Source of the DNA: Rhizobium lentis
GTDB taxonomy: Bacteria; Pseudomonadota; Alphaproteobacteria; Rhizobiales; Rhizobiaceae
Direction: 5' to 3'
NCBI RefSeq assembly: GCF_014200175.1
Contig: NZ_JACHBD010000001.1
Coordinates: 248,001 to 312,000, forward strand
DNA: 64,000 bases
Below, one piece after another: positions 1 through 9,009 of this stretch (the first letter of the stretch is position 1; every line of letters starts with the position of its first letter). The notes below the pieces were generated by a model. It searched no databases, was not told the origin of the DNA, and worked only from the letters and a program-made list of their open reading frames with translations. A program made the translations under genes and the position numbers.

Positions 1-51
1 AAGCTGCTCGCCGATCCCGCGAACCCGTTGCGCGTCTGGCTCGGCGCCTAA
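1..51 (+). CDS. C-terminal fragment of an unknown protein
   Basis: The first 16 codons of the window form an open frame ending in TAA at 49-51; the peptide ends in PLRVWLGA. The gene starts left of the window and is convergent with cobO, leaving about 20 bases between the two stops. The fragment is too short to assign a family. Confidence 0.45.
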   Translation, partial: KLLADPANPLRVWLGA

Positions 52-71
52 CCGCCGACCCTCCAAGCGCC

Positions 72-707
72 TCAGAACTCGACGCCTGCCTGGCCCTTGA
101 TCCCCGAGCGGAAGGGATGCTTGATAAGCTCCATCTCGGTCACGAGATCGGCAATCTCGATCAGCTCATCCTTGGCGTTGCGCCCTGTCATCACGACATG
201 CGTCATGTGGGGCTTCTCTGTTTTCAGGAACGCCACCACCTCGCTGATATCGAGATAGTCGTAGCGCAATGCGATGTTGATCTCGTCGAGCAACACCATC
301 GAATTTCGCTCGTCGCGGATCAGTTCCTTGGCCTTTTCCCAGGCGGCCGAGGCGGCTGCAACGTCGCGGGCGCGGTCCTGCGTTTCCCAGGTAAAACCCT
401 CGCCCATCGTGTGGAACTGGCAGAGATCGGAGAAATGCTTCTCGATCAGATCGCGTTCGCCGGTCCACATCGCTCCCTTGATGAACTGGACAACGGCTGA
501 TGGCTTGCCGTGGGCAATGTGGCGGAAGATCATGCCGAAGGCGGCCGACGACTTACCCTTGCCCTTGCCGGTATGGACAATGATCAGCCCCTTGCCGTCC
601 GTCTTTGTCGCCATGATCTTGTCGCGTGCGGCCTTCTTCTTCGCCATCTTCTCGGCGTGGCGTGCATCATCCTTGGCCGCTTCGTTTTCCGGAGTTTCGT
701 CGTTCAT
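72..707 (-). CDS. cobO: Cob(I)yrinic acid a,c-diamide adenosyltransferase
   Basis: Transfers the adenosyl group of ATP to the cobalt of cob(I)yrinic acid a,c-diamide in the aerobic B12 pathway; cytoplasmic. The 211-residue length fits the CobA/CobO/BtuR family. The P-loop GKGKGKSS lies near residues 47-54, and the conserved phrase LLDEINIALRYDYL follows in the middle of the protein. The charged, Lys-rich first 35 residues are usual for rhizobial CobO. Its ATG overlaps the TGA of cobN in an ATGA junction, so it is the last gene of the cobP-cobW-cobN-cobO operon and should share control by the upstream cobalamin riboswitch. Confidence 0.95.
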   Translation of the reverse strand: MNDETPENEAAKDDARHAEKMAKKKAARDKIMATKTDGKGLIIVHTGKGKGKSSAAFGMIFRHIAHGKPSAVVQFIKGAMWTGERDLIEKHFSDLCQFHTMGEGFTWETQDRARDVAAASAAWEKAKELIRDERNSMVLLDEINIALRYDYLDISEVVAFLKTEKPHMTHVVMTGRNAKDELIEIADLVTEMELIKHPFRSGIKGQAGVEF

Positions 708-3700
708 CGCTGCACCTCATTCAGTTGCGTGGCGACCAGGTCGAACCGGGCCGAATTGCTGCGCGGCGCCCAGAGCTCGCGGTCGATCGCCTCGCGCAGC
801 CGCTCCTTCATCTCGTCGAATGCCGCAGCGCTCTTCTCGACCATGAAATCGCGCACGGCGGGATCGGCGACGAAAGCCTGATAGACCGCTTCGAAATGAT
901 GCGCGCCGACCGCCCCCGTCGTCGCCGCGAAGGCGAAGAGATAGTCGACCGTGGCGGCGATTTCGGCCGCTCCCTTGTAGCCGTGGCGCATGACGCCGGA
1001 TATCCATTTCGGATTGACCACGCGCCCGCGCACCACGCGGCCGATCTCTTCCTCCAGCGAACGGATCACCGGCCGCTCCGGTCTCGAATGATCATTATGA
1101 TAGATTGCGGGACGCGCGCCGCTCAGTGACTCGGCCGCAGCCGCCATACCACCCTCGAACTGGTAATAGTCGTCGCTGTCGAGCAGGTCATGCTCGCGGT
1201 TGTCCTGGTTCTGAACGACGGCTTGCACCGATCGTAGCCGCTCCTCGAACAAGCCGCGTTCGGCCTTGCCCTCCTCGCCGGCGCCATAGGCATAGCTGCC
1301 CCAGACGAGATAGGCCTCGGCGAGATCGGCGCGCCGCTCCCAGCCCTTTTCGTCGATCAGCGCCTGCAAACCGGCGCCGTAAGCGCCGGGTTTCGAGCCG
1401 AAGACCCGGTAACCCGCCCGCCGTTTCGCCGAGGCGGCGTCGAGACCGGCGGCAGCAAGCCTTGCCGCTTCGCCGCGCATGCGCGCTGCGACCGGATTGT
1501 CGGCATCGTCCTCTTCGAGCGCGCCGACGGCGCGAACCGCCTTGTCGAACAAGGCGATCTGCTCGGGAAAAGCGTCGCGAAAGAAGCCGGAAATTCTGAG
1601 AGTCACGTCAACGCGAGGCCGCCCAAGCACCGCCTGCGGTATGATCTCATAACCGGTGACCCGCCGCGAGCTCATATCCCAGAGCGGCTTGACGCCGATC
1701 AGCGCCAGCGCCTGGGCGATATCGTCGCCGCCGGTGCGCATGTTCGACGTCCCCCAGGCCGTCAGGCCGAAGGTATCAGGCCATTCGCCGTGGTCCTGCA
1801 CATAGCGGCGTACCAGCAGTTCTGCCGATTTCCTGCCAAGTTCGTAAGCCGCCGGCGTCGGCACCGCGCGGCTGTCGACCGAATAGAAATTGCGGCCTGT
1901 CGGCAGCACATCGGGCCGCCCGCGCGTCGGCGCACCGGAGGGACCGGGTGCGACGAAGCGGCCGTCGAGGCCGGCAAGCAGGCCGGATATCTCCGCCGGG
2001 CCGCAGGCAAGGATCGAGGGCTTGATACGAATCTCGATCTCGGAGAGCACCGCCTGCGTCGCCGTCCATTCCGCGGGGCAGACAATCTCGCCGCAGACGA
2101 GCCTGGCCGCCAGCAGCTCGATCCGCTCGACGGTGTCTCCGTTGGTCCGCCAGGGGGTGTCCAGGAGGTCGGCCAGGATTGATGGACGTGGGCCGGCCCA
2201 GGCAGCGGCCATGTCGCAGTCGAGAGGGTCAAAAGAAGGCCCCTCCCCAACCCCTCGCCACAGGTGGGAGGGGCTTACTGGGCGCGCTATCTCGTCATCG
2301 ACTTTGATCTCAGAGGTAACCGCGCGCTCAACGGTAAGTCCCTCCCCCTTGTGAGGAGGGGCTGGGGATGGGTTTTCCAACACATCCCCAGCAATCGCCC
2401 GCTGCAGGCTCGCGTCCCCGCCCTCACCCAGCCCGCGCGGCACCCGTGCCAGCGCCACGGTCAGATCCGTCAGCAGCCGCCCCTCGGGCGACACCCCGAA
2501 CACATGCAGCCCGTCGCGGATCTGCATTTCCTTGAGGTCGCAGAGATAGGCGTCGAGCTTCTTCAGCGCATCGCCTTCGCTTTCGCCGCTGCCTATGCCG
2601 GCATCCCGGTCGAGGCCGAGGTCGGTGACAAGATCGAGAATCTGCCGGCTGAGCAGCCGGATGCGGCGCGGGTCGCCGCCGGAGGCCTCGTAATATTCGT
2701 CGACCAGCGCTTCCAGATCCTTGAGCGGTCCATAGCTCTCGGCCCGCGTCAAAGGCGGCGTCAGATGGTCGATGATGACGGCGGCAGCCCGCCGCTTGGC
2801 CTGTGTGCCCTCGCCCGGATCGTTGACGATAAAAGGATAAATATGCGGCAGCGGTCCGAGGATCGCCTCGGGATAACAGTTCTCCGACAGCGCCAGCGCC
2901 TTGCCCGGCAGCCATTCGAGATTGCCGTGTTTGCCCATGTGGATGACGGCGTCAGCGCCGAACTCGCGGCGCAGGAAAGCGTAGAAGGCAAGATAACCGT
3001 GCGGCGGCACGAGATCCGGCGAATGGTAGCTTTCCTTCGGATCGATATTATAGCCGCGCGCCGGCTGAATGCCGACGAGAACGCCGCCGAAGCGGGCGAA
3101 AGGCAGGGCGAAGACGCCGTCGCGAAAATACGGATCGTTCTCGGGATCGCTCCAGCGAGCCCTCACCTCATCCTGAATCTGATTGGGAAGAGACGCCAGG
3201 AAACTGTTGTAATGACTCAGAGATAACGTCTCGCGGATCACCCGGCCGTCATGCCCTGAATTGGTCGGCCCCCGCATCAGATGTCGGATCAGCGCGTCGC
3301 CGTCGGCCGGAATATCGGCGGCCGGATAACCCGCTGCTTCCATCGCCCGCAGTACCTCGATGCTGCCGGCCGGCGTATCCAGGCCGACCCCATTGCCGAG
3401 CCGGCCGTCGCGATTCGGATAATTCGCCATGACAAGAGCAATGCGTCGGTCACGCGCCGGCGTGGCGCGCAGCCGCGCCCAATTGGCGGCGAGTTCCGCC
3501 GTATAGCGCATCCGGCCGGCGTCCGGTTCGCTGGCGACGATGCTCGTCTCGACCGCCGCGTCGTAACGCGCCGCCGTCTTGAAGGAGACCGCCCGCGCCA
3601 GCACCCGGCCGTCGACCTCTGGCAGCGCCACGTTCATGCCGAGATCGCGCGCCGACAGGCCTTGTGAGGAGGCGGCCCATGCCTCCCGCGACGAGGCCGA

Positions 3701-4636
3701 CAGGATCGCCTGCAGCACTACCGCGCCGTTTGCCTCCAGCACCGTCGGCTGCCGGTCGGCCCCCGGTGCGGAAACCGCAAAACCGGTCGTATTGATCACG
3801 ACATCGGGTTTCAGCGCCGAGAATACGCTCTCGAGAATGCCTGTGGAGACAGGATCCTTGAGGCTATATGCAAATACCGGCAGCGGTCGTAGACCAAGTG
3901 CCTGCAAGGCGTCGATTATCGCTTCGATGGGGCGGGTTTCGCCGCTTTGGACGAGGGCGCGGTAGAAGCTGATGGCGATGATGGGGGATGTGGGTTCGAA
4001 TTCCACCTTCTCCGTCCCACGCTCGGCGGCCGAAGGTGGCGCAACATGCGAACCGGCAACCTGCCGCCACTCCTCCGCGCCGATTAGCCCCCGCTCCGGC
4101 CACCAAATTCCCGCCTTCATTAGCGGCACCGCCGGTGCCGGCTTCTCTCCTCCCGAAAGCATGGCCGAAGCATAATCGAGAAAGGCGCGTGCATTGGCAT
4201 CGCCGCCCTCGATCAGATAGGCCCAGAGGGCATTGAGATCACCGAGCCCGATGTTGGAAAACGGCGTCAGGCCCGCATCCGGTCTGGCATCGCCCGGCAG
4301 CACGGCAATCAGCGCGCCGACGCGGGACGCTGCCGCATGCAGGGCCTCCAGCGCATAATGGAAATAGCTGGCGCCGCCGAGTGCGCGCACGATAATGAGC
4401 TTTGCATGCCGTGCCGTCCGCTCGACATAGGTATCGACGGACATCGGGTGCTTGAGGCTCATCAGGCTGGCAAGCCTCAGCGACTGTGGCACACCACGCG
4501 CGCGATGGGCGGCCGCGATCGCCGCCAGCTCGCTGTCGGCCGCCGACAGGAACAGGATCTCGCCCGGCGTCTGCCCGAGGTCGATCGCCTCCTCGCCGTC
4601 GCTGATCGTTCCCTGCTGGGCCAGAAGCAGATGCAT
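704..4636 (-). CDS. cobN: Aerobic cobaltochelatase subunit CobN
   Basis: Large subunit of the ATP-dependent CobNST cobaltochelatase, which inserts cobalt into hydrogenobyrinic acid a,c-diamide. The 1310-residue product carries the family's conserved central block (HMGKHGNLEWLPGKALALS, then the PFIVNDPGEGTQAKRR stretch) and the C-terminal block with DMSSRRVTGYEI. It is about 40-50 residues longer than usual. The surplus matches an in-frame segment at about residues 753-801 (positions 2232-2378) that has the Pro/Gly-rich look of a translated palindromic repeat (PSPAPPHKGEG at one end, SPSHLWRGVGEG at the other). The start lies 3 bases after the cobW stop and the end overlaps cobO. The partner subunits cobS and cobT are not in this window. 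Confidence 0.95.
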   Translation of the reverse strand: MHLLLAQQGTISDGEEAIDLGQTPGEILFLSAADSELAAIAAAHRARGVPQSLRLASLMSLKHPMSVDTYVERTARHAKLIIVRALGGASYFHYALEALHAAASRVGALIAVLPGDARPDAGLTPFSNIGLGDLNALWAYLIEGGDANARAFLDYASAMLSGGEKPAPAVPLMKAGIWWPERGLIGAEEWRQVAGSHVAPPSAAERGTEKVEFEPTSPIIAISFYRALVQSGETRPIEAIIDALQALGLRPLPVFAYSLKDPVSTGILESVFSALKPDVVINTTGFAVSAPGADRQPTVLEANGAVVLQAILSASSREAWAASSQGLSARDLGMNVALPEVDGRVLARAVSFKTAARYDAAVETSIVASEPDAGRMRYTAELAANWARLRATPARDRRIALVMANYPNRDGRLGNGVGLDTPAGSIEVLRAMEAAGYPAADIPADGDALIRHLMRGPTNSGHDGRVIRETLSLSHYNSFLASLPNQIQDEVRARWSDPENDPYFRDGVFALPFARFGGVLVGIQPARGYNIDPKESYHSPDLVPPHGYLAFYAFLRREFGADAVIHMGKHGNLEWLPGKALALSENCYPEAILGPLPHIYPFIVNDPGEGTQAKRRAAAVIIDHLTPPLTRAESYGPLKDLEALVDEYYEASGGDPRRIRLLSRQILDLVTDLGLDRDAGIGSGESEGDALKKLDAYLCDLKEMQIRDGLHVFGVSPEGRLLTDLTVALARVPRGLGEGGDASLQRAIAGDVLENPSPAPPHKGEGLTVERAVTSEIKVDDEIARPVSPSHLWRGVGEGPSFDPLDCDMAAAWAGPRPSILADLLDTPWRTNGDTVERIELLAARLVCGEIVCPAEWTATQAVLSEIEIRIKPSILACGPAEISGLLAGLDGRFVAPGPSGAPTRGRPDVLPTGRNFYSVDSRAVPTPAAYELGRKSAELLVRRYVQDHGEWPDTFGLTAWGTSNMRTGGDDIAQALALIGVKPLWDMSSRRVTGYEIIPQAVLGRPRVDVTLRISGFFRDAFPEQIALFDKAVRAVGALEEDDADNPVAARMRGEAARLAAAGLDAASAKRRAGYRVFGSKPGAYGAGLQALIDEKGWERRADLAEAYLVWGSYAYGAGEEGKAERGLFEERLRSVQAVVQNQDNREHDLLDSDDYYQFEGGMAAAAESLSGARPAIYHNDHSRPERPVIRSLEEEIGRVVRGRVVNPKWISGVMRHGYKGAAEIAATVDYLFAFAATTGAVGAHHFEAVYQAFVADPAVRDFMVEKSAAAFDEMKERLREAIDRELWAPRSNSARFDLVATQLNEVQR
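2235..2376. repeat. Palindromic intergenic-type repeat inserted in frame within cobN
   Basis: Two arms, about 2235-2278 and 2333-2376, are rich in CCCCTCCCC / GGGGAGGGG and pair imperfectly with each other (an outer 17-base segment agrees at about 14 positions). Each arm also folds on itself. The layout resembles the palindromic element between cobP and the riboswitch and the one near 41.7 kb, and the RIME-type repeats known in Rhizobiales. The element adds roughly 49 codons without a stop or frameshift. Confidence 0.75.
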
Positions 4637-4639
4637 CGG

Positions 4640-5686
4640 TTAAGCCAGCGCCTCGATCGCCGATCTCACGGCGTCCTCATCCATCTCATGCAGGCCGATA
4701 ACCACGAGGCGCGTAGCGCGCCTTTCACCAGTTGCCCAGGCACGATCGAAATAGTGATCGATGCGGCTGCCGACCGCCTGAAGCTGCAGGCGCATCGGCT
4801 TCCCGGAAACGTCGACAAATCCCTTGAGGCGCAAGACGTCGTGAGCAGCGATGATCGTCTTCAGCCGTTCGACGAAGCTGGCAACATCGACGATCCGGCC
4901 CAACTCGACGACGAAGCTGTCGAACTCGTCGTGATCGTGCGGCGTGCCGTCCTCATGCTCCAGTTCGTGGTGCGACTTGCGGTTGGCCAGATCATTCTCC
5001 GTGCCGATACCGAGGCCGAGCAGGATGCCGGCCGGAACCTCACCATTTCTCGCCTCGATCATCACCGGCTTGCGCTGTGTGCGGGAGGCGACCTCGTCGC
5101 GCACGCGGCCGAGACCGGCCACATCGATCAGATCGGTCTTGTTGAGCACGATCAGATCGGCGCAGGTGAGCTGATCCTCGAACAGCTCTTCGATCGGGCT
5201 TTCGTGATCGAGCGATTCATCCTCGCTGCGCGCTGCCTCGACGGCATCGTGGTCGTCGGCAAACCGCCCGGCGGCAACCGCCGCACTGTCGACCACAGTG
5301 ATGACGCCGTCAACGGTCACCTGGGTGCGGATGTCAGGCCAGTTGAAGGCGGCGACCAGCGGCTGCGGCAAGGCGAGGCCCGAGGTTTCGATGACGATAT
5401 GGTCGGGCCGCTGTTCACGTTCCAAGAGCTTTGTCATCGTCGGAATGAAATCGTCGGCAACTGTGCAGCAGATGCAGCCATTGGTGAGCTCGATGATATC
5501 GTCCTCGCTGCAATTTTCGGCGCCGCAGCCCTTCAGCACGTCGCCATCGACGCCGAGATCGCCGAACTCGTTGATGATGAGCGCGATTCTTTTGCCGCCG
5601 GCATTGGTGAGCAGGTTGCGGATCATCGTCGTCTTGCCGGCACCGAGAAAGCCGGTGATGACGGTTGCGGGAATCTTCTGGCTCAT
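4640..5686 (-). CDS. cobW: CobW family GTPase, cobalamin synthesis
   Basis: G3E-family P-loop GTPase thought to deliver cobalt or support cobaltochelatase. The 348-residue protein shows Walker A GFLGAGKTT at residues 12-20, the metal-binding CxCC motif (GCICC, residues 70-74), a GTP-base motif NKTDL, and a CobW C-terminal domain. A His/Asp/Glu-rich linker (HHELEHEDGTPHDHDE) before that domain is typical of metal-handling members. It sits between cobP (6 bases) and cobN (3 bases), which supports a cobalt role over the zinc-specific paralogues of this family. Confidence 0.93.
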   Translation of the reverse strand: MSQKIPATVITGFLGAGKTTMIRNLLTNAGGKRIALIINEFGDLGVDGDVLKGCGAENCSEDDIIELTNGCICCTVADDFIPTMTKLLEREQRPDHIVIETSGLALPQPLVAAFNWPDIRTQVTVDGVITVVDSAAVAAGRFADDHDAVEAARSEDESLDHESPIEELFEDQLTCADLIVLNKTDLIDVAGLGRVRDEVASRTQRKPVMIEARNGEVPAGILLGLGIGTENDLANRKSHHELEHEDGTPHDHDEFDSFVVELGRIVDVASFVERLKTIIAAHDVLRLKGFVDVSGKPMRLQLQAVGSRIDHYFDRAWATGERRATRLVVIGLHEMDEDAVRSAIEALA

Positions 5687-5692
5687 GAAATT

Positions 5693-6217
5693 TTAACCCT
5701 TCATTTTCAGCGGCAGGCCTGCCGCGATGAAATAAACTTCGGCGGCTTTCGCGGCGACCATCTGGTGCAATCGGCCTGCATGATCGCGAAAATCCCGCGC
5801 CATGCGATTTTCCGGCACGATGCCGAGCCCTACTTCGTTGGAAACGATGACAAGTTTCGCCTTTGTCTGCGGCAGCCACGCCGCGAGCGCGGCAGCTTGT
5901 AGCGCTATATCGCGCTCTTGCATCATCAGATTGGTGAGCCACAGCGTCAGGCAATCGACAAGGATCGCCCTGCCCGCCCCATCGATGGCCGCAAGCTTGC
6001 CGACAAGATCGAGCGGTTCCTCATGTGTCGTCCAGGACGGGCCGCGATCAGCCCTGTGCTGGTCGATACGCGTCTGCATCTCATCGTCCCATGCCCGGCC
6101 GGTCGCGATGTAATGGCACTCGAGGCCGCTCGATGTGACGAGGTTTTCGGCGAAGCGGGATTTCCCAGAGCGCGCGCCACCGAGGACGAGGGTGGAATTG
6201 GCGAGGAGATCGGTCAT
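5693..6217 (-). CDS. cobP: Bifunctional adenosylcobinamide kinase / adenosylcobinamide-phosphate guanylyltransferase
   Basis: Phosphorylates adenosylcobinamide and then transfers GMP to give adenosyl-GDP-cobinamide. The product is 174 residues, the normal CobP/CobU size. The P-loop GGARSGKS lies at residues 13-20, and the family block [18 protein letters not shown], with the histidine-containing segment GRLHQMVA, lies near the end. It is the first gene of the cob operon. Its leader, from 6218 to about 6930, contains a palindromic repeat and then the cobalamin riboswitch. Confidence 0.95.
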   Translation of the reverse strand: MTDLLANSTLVLGGARSGKSRFAENLVTSSGLECHYIATGRAWDDEMQTRIDQHRADRGPSWTTHEEPLDLVGKLAAIDGAGRAILVDCLTLWLTNLMMQERDIALQAAALAAWLPQTKAKLVIVSNEVGLGIVPENRMARDFRDHAGRLHQMVAAKAAEVYFIAAGLPLKMKG

Positions 6218-6294
6218 GCCTCGACCCTCCGGCCAGGGAGGGCGGTGCTTCGGTTTGCTCCGCGTATACTATAGCGGACCGACGAGGACGTAAT

Positions 6295-6446
6295 ACCCCC
6301 CTCTGTCCTGCCGGACATCTCCCCCACAGGTGGGGAGATCGGCAAGTGGGATGACCTTCGCCCAACATCGATTGTTTGGGGAAGCCGGTGCACCGATCCG
6401 ATCTCCCCCCTTGTGGGAGAGATGTCCGGCAGGACAGAGGGGGGGG
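6295..6446. repeat. RIME-like palindromic intergenic repeat in the cob leader
   Basis: The arms at 6301-6320 and 6420-6439 are perfect 20-base inverted repeats, flanked by C-runs and G-runs. Inside them, CCCCCACA/GGTGGGGAGATC and GATCTCCCCCCTTGTGGGAG form further pairings. The element lies between the riboswitch and the cobP start, so it is transcribed in the leader and should fold into a long hairpin. Confidence 0.85.
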
Positions 6447-6576
6447 CCACATACTCGACGCAGGAGGCTGAAAGCCCCCCATCTGCCGCACGAGGCAGCG
6501 CCGAATTCAAACGTTCAGCCAAAACAACCTCCGTGCTGGCAGCGGGTCTCTTACCCAGGGTGGGCTTTTCGCCCGG

Positions 6577-6930
6577 CACGGAAGGCAGGTCTCCTGGCTC
6601 GCAGTTATCGGCCGCGATCAGGGCGGACCGGAAAACCGGTCGCCCCCGATCGTGCCAGCGGATCCGCCTCGCCTTCCCGGCTGCATCGGTGAAAAGGTGG
6701 ACGATTCGTAGAAATAGAGGCGTCCGACCCCGGTTGATCACCATGCATTTCCAGTGGCTTTTCCGGCACGTCGCTCATCCCGCCCGCCTGCACGATTGCA
6801 GGTCGCCGGCCGGAAGGGCTTGATGCCGGATGGAAGACCCTGACCGCTCTACAGTCGCGGGGTCGGCTGTAATGAAGGCGCCCGGCTTGGGTCCGCCCCG
6901 TCACATTCCCTTTTCATCCGGAAGGACAAC
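6577..6930 (-). promoter_or_regulatory. Cobalamin (B12) riboswitch
   Basis: Read on the minus strand, the hallmarks occur in order: AAAAGGGAATGTGA (complement of 6901-6914), CCCCGCGACTGTAGAGCGG, AAAAGCCACTGG, GCCGGGAAGGCG and finally the B12 box GCCAGGAGACCTGCC (complement of 6584-6598). This is the class that binds adenosylcobalamin and represses B12 synthesis or uptake genes. The regulated operon is cobP-cobW-cobN-cobO. Exact ends are estimates. Just downstream, GGGCGAAAAGCCC (about 6562-6574) and nearby GC-rich segments could form the expression platform. Confidence 0.95.
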
Positions 6931-7214
6931 TGCCGATCCGGAACCATCCGTTATGTCAGGATGATCAGCCGACCATCCGTTGAGAGATGGTTAGGCAAGC
7001 CAGAGGATAGAGTCAACCGGCGTTGACGACCGACGCGCCGGCCGGGGACAGAAAGCTTCCAACAACACGACTTACTCTACTAAAAACATCGTCTTTAATC
7101 AGAGACTTACCTCATAAGAATTTATCCCGCGCGCCGGCTTTTCGCCGCAATTGCATCGCAAGCGGACAGCACCGCCGCCCTTGACTGGGACTCTCCCCAC
7201 CTAGTTGTCTAGCA

Positions 7215-9005
7215 ATGCTTATGAAATTGGATCGGCGCCGTTTCCGCGCGCTGCGTGTTTTCTTCGACCCGGGACGGCTGCGCGCGCTGACCCGCCGCAG
7301 TGAAGTCGGCCTGTCGCTGGCGGGCGCCGTCGTCGGCCTCGCCTCGGGGCTTGCCGTCACCGGCATGAGCTACGTTTCCAACCAGCTGCACCAGCTGGTC
7401 TTCGGCATCGCCGACACCGAAAGGCTGAGCGCGTCGGTAATCGACGACAAGATGCTGCTGCTCACCGCGCCGGTCGTCGGCGGGGTTCTGCTCGGCATGT
7501 TGCTCCCGGTGCTCGCCAAACGGCGCAAGAAGCCGATGGTCGACCCGATCGAGGCCAATGCGCTGCATGGCGGCCGTCTCTCCCTGACGGACAGCATCAT
7601 CGTCGCCGTGCAGAACCTGATCTCCAACGGCTTCGGCGCCTCCGTCGGCCTGGAGGCCGGCTATACCCAGCTTGCCGCCGGCATTGCCTCCAAACTCGGC
7701 CTGCAGCTGCAGCTGCGCCGCTCAGACCTTCGCATTCTCGTTGGCTGCGGCGCGGCCGGCGCTATCGCCGCCGCCTTCAACGCGCCGCTGACCGGCGCCT
7801 TCTACGCCTTCGAGCTGATCATCGGCACCTATACGATCGTGTCACTGACCCCGGTCGTCGTCTCCGCCCTCGTTTCCACCCTCATAGCGAGATTGCTTGC
7901 CGAGGGCGATTTCACCATCGATATCGGCAGCTTCGGCTCGGTCGTGCCGGCCGATTATGTCCCGGCGCTGCTGCTCGGTGTCTTCTGCGCCGGTGTCGGC
8001 ATTCTTCTCATGCAGGGCGTGGCCTTCGTCGAGGAGCTTGCGCGCAAAAGCTCGATCGCCCCGCCCTTTCGCCCGGCGCTCGGCGGCATCATCGTCGGAC
8101 TTCTCGCGATGATCTCGCCGCAGGTGCTATCGGCCGGTCACGGCGCACTGCACCTCAACCTTTCCCGCGACGTGACGATCCCGGCCCTGATCAGCCTCTT
8201 TCTGCTGAAATCGCTGGCCTCGGCAATTTCGATCGGTTCCGGCTTCAGGGGCGGCCTGTTTTTCGCCTCGCTGTTCATGGGCGCCCTGCTCGGCAAGCTC
8301 TTTGCCAATTGCGGTCCCTATTTCGCCGACGCCACGCTGACGCCGGTCATCTATGCCGTGGTCGGGATGAGTTCGCTGGCCGTCGCGGTCATCGGCGGAC
8401 CGCTGACGATGACCTTCCTGGCGCTCGAGATCACCGGCGATTTTCCGATCACGGCGCTGGTGCTTGCCGCCGTCATCACCTCCTCGCTCGTCGTGCGCTC
8501 GACCTTCGGCTACTCCTTCGCCACATGGCGCTTCCATCTGCGCGGCGAAAGCATCCGCAGCGCCCACGACGTCGGCTGGATCCGCAACCTGACGGTGAAC
8601 AAGCTGATGCGCGCCGACGTCAAGACCGCAAAGGCGAGCATCTCCTTGGAGGAGTTCAAGAAAGCCTTCCCGATCGGCTCGACCCAGCGTGTCATTCTCG
8701 TCGAGGAGAACGACAAATATGCCGGGCTCGTGCTGGTGCCCGAGATCTACGCCAATCCGACCGATGTCCAGGACGAGGGCCAGACGCTTGCCGATTTCGT
8801 CCGCTACCGCAACGACTTCCTGCAGCCGCAGATGAACGCCAGGCAGGCGGCTGCGATCTTCGACAAGAGCGAAAGCGAAGCCCTCGCCGTCGTCAATAAT
8901 CTGATCGAGCGCAAGGTGATCGGCCAGCTCAGCGAAAGCCACACGCTGCGCCGCTACAGCGAAGAACTCGATCGCCGCCGCCGCGAGGTATCGGGCGAGA
9001 TCTGA
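7215..9005 (+). CDS. ClC family chloride channel/transporter with C-terminal CBS-like region
   Basis: Inner-membrane anion channel or chloride/proton antiporter of the ClC family, 596 residues. The first 430 or so residues are hydrophobic with about ten membrane helices. Family signatures are visible: GCGAAGAIAAAFNAPLTGAFYAFE (the GxxxxPxxGxxF region) and SGFRGGLFFASLFMGA (the GSGxxGG element). The cytosolic tail (residues about 455-596) contains a CBS-like segment with LMRADVKTA. Two nearby ATGs (7215, 7221) are possible starts. It ends 4 bases from the convergent adenylate cyclase. It looks unrelated to the cob genes on either side. Confidence 0.88.
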   Translation: MLMKLDRRRFRALRVFFDPGRLRALTRRSEVGLSLAGAVVGLASGLAVTGMSYVSNQLHQLVFGIADTERLSASVIDDKMLLLTAPVVGGVLLGMLLPVLAKRRKKPMVDPIEANALHGGRLSLTDSIIVAVQNLISNGFGASVGLEAGYTQLAAGIASKLGLQLQLRRSDLRILVGCGAAGAIAAAFNAPLTGAFYAFELIIGTYTIVSLTPVVVSALVSTLIARLLAEGDFTIDIGSFGSVVPADYVPALLLGVFCAGVGILLMQGVAFVEELARKSSIAPPFRPALGGIIVGLLAMISPQVLSAGHGALHLNLSRDVTIPALISLFLLKSLASAISIGSGFRGGLFFASLFMGALLGKLFANCGPYFADATLTPVIYAVVGMSSLAVAVIGGPLTMTFLALEITGDFPITALVLAAVITSSLVVRSTFGYSFATWRFHLRGESIRSAHDVGWIRNLTVNKLMRADVKTAKASISLEEFKKAFPIGSTQRVILVEENDKYAGLVLVPEIYANPTDVQDEGQTLADFVRYRNDFLQPQMNARQAAAIFDKSESEALAVVNNLIERKVIGQLSESHTLRRYSEELDRRRREVSGEI

Positions 9006-9009
9006 GCCG

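Noticed and set aside
4337..5902. 521-codon plus-strand frame over cobW
   Set aside because: It is the opposite-strand shadow of cobW and cobP; no domain and the minus-strand product is certain.
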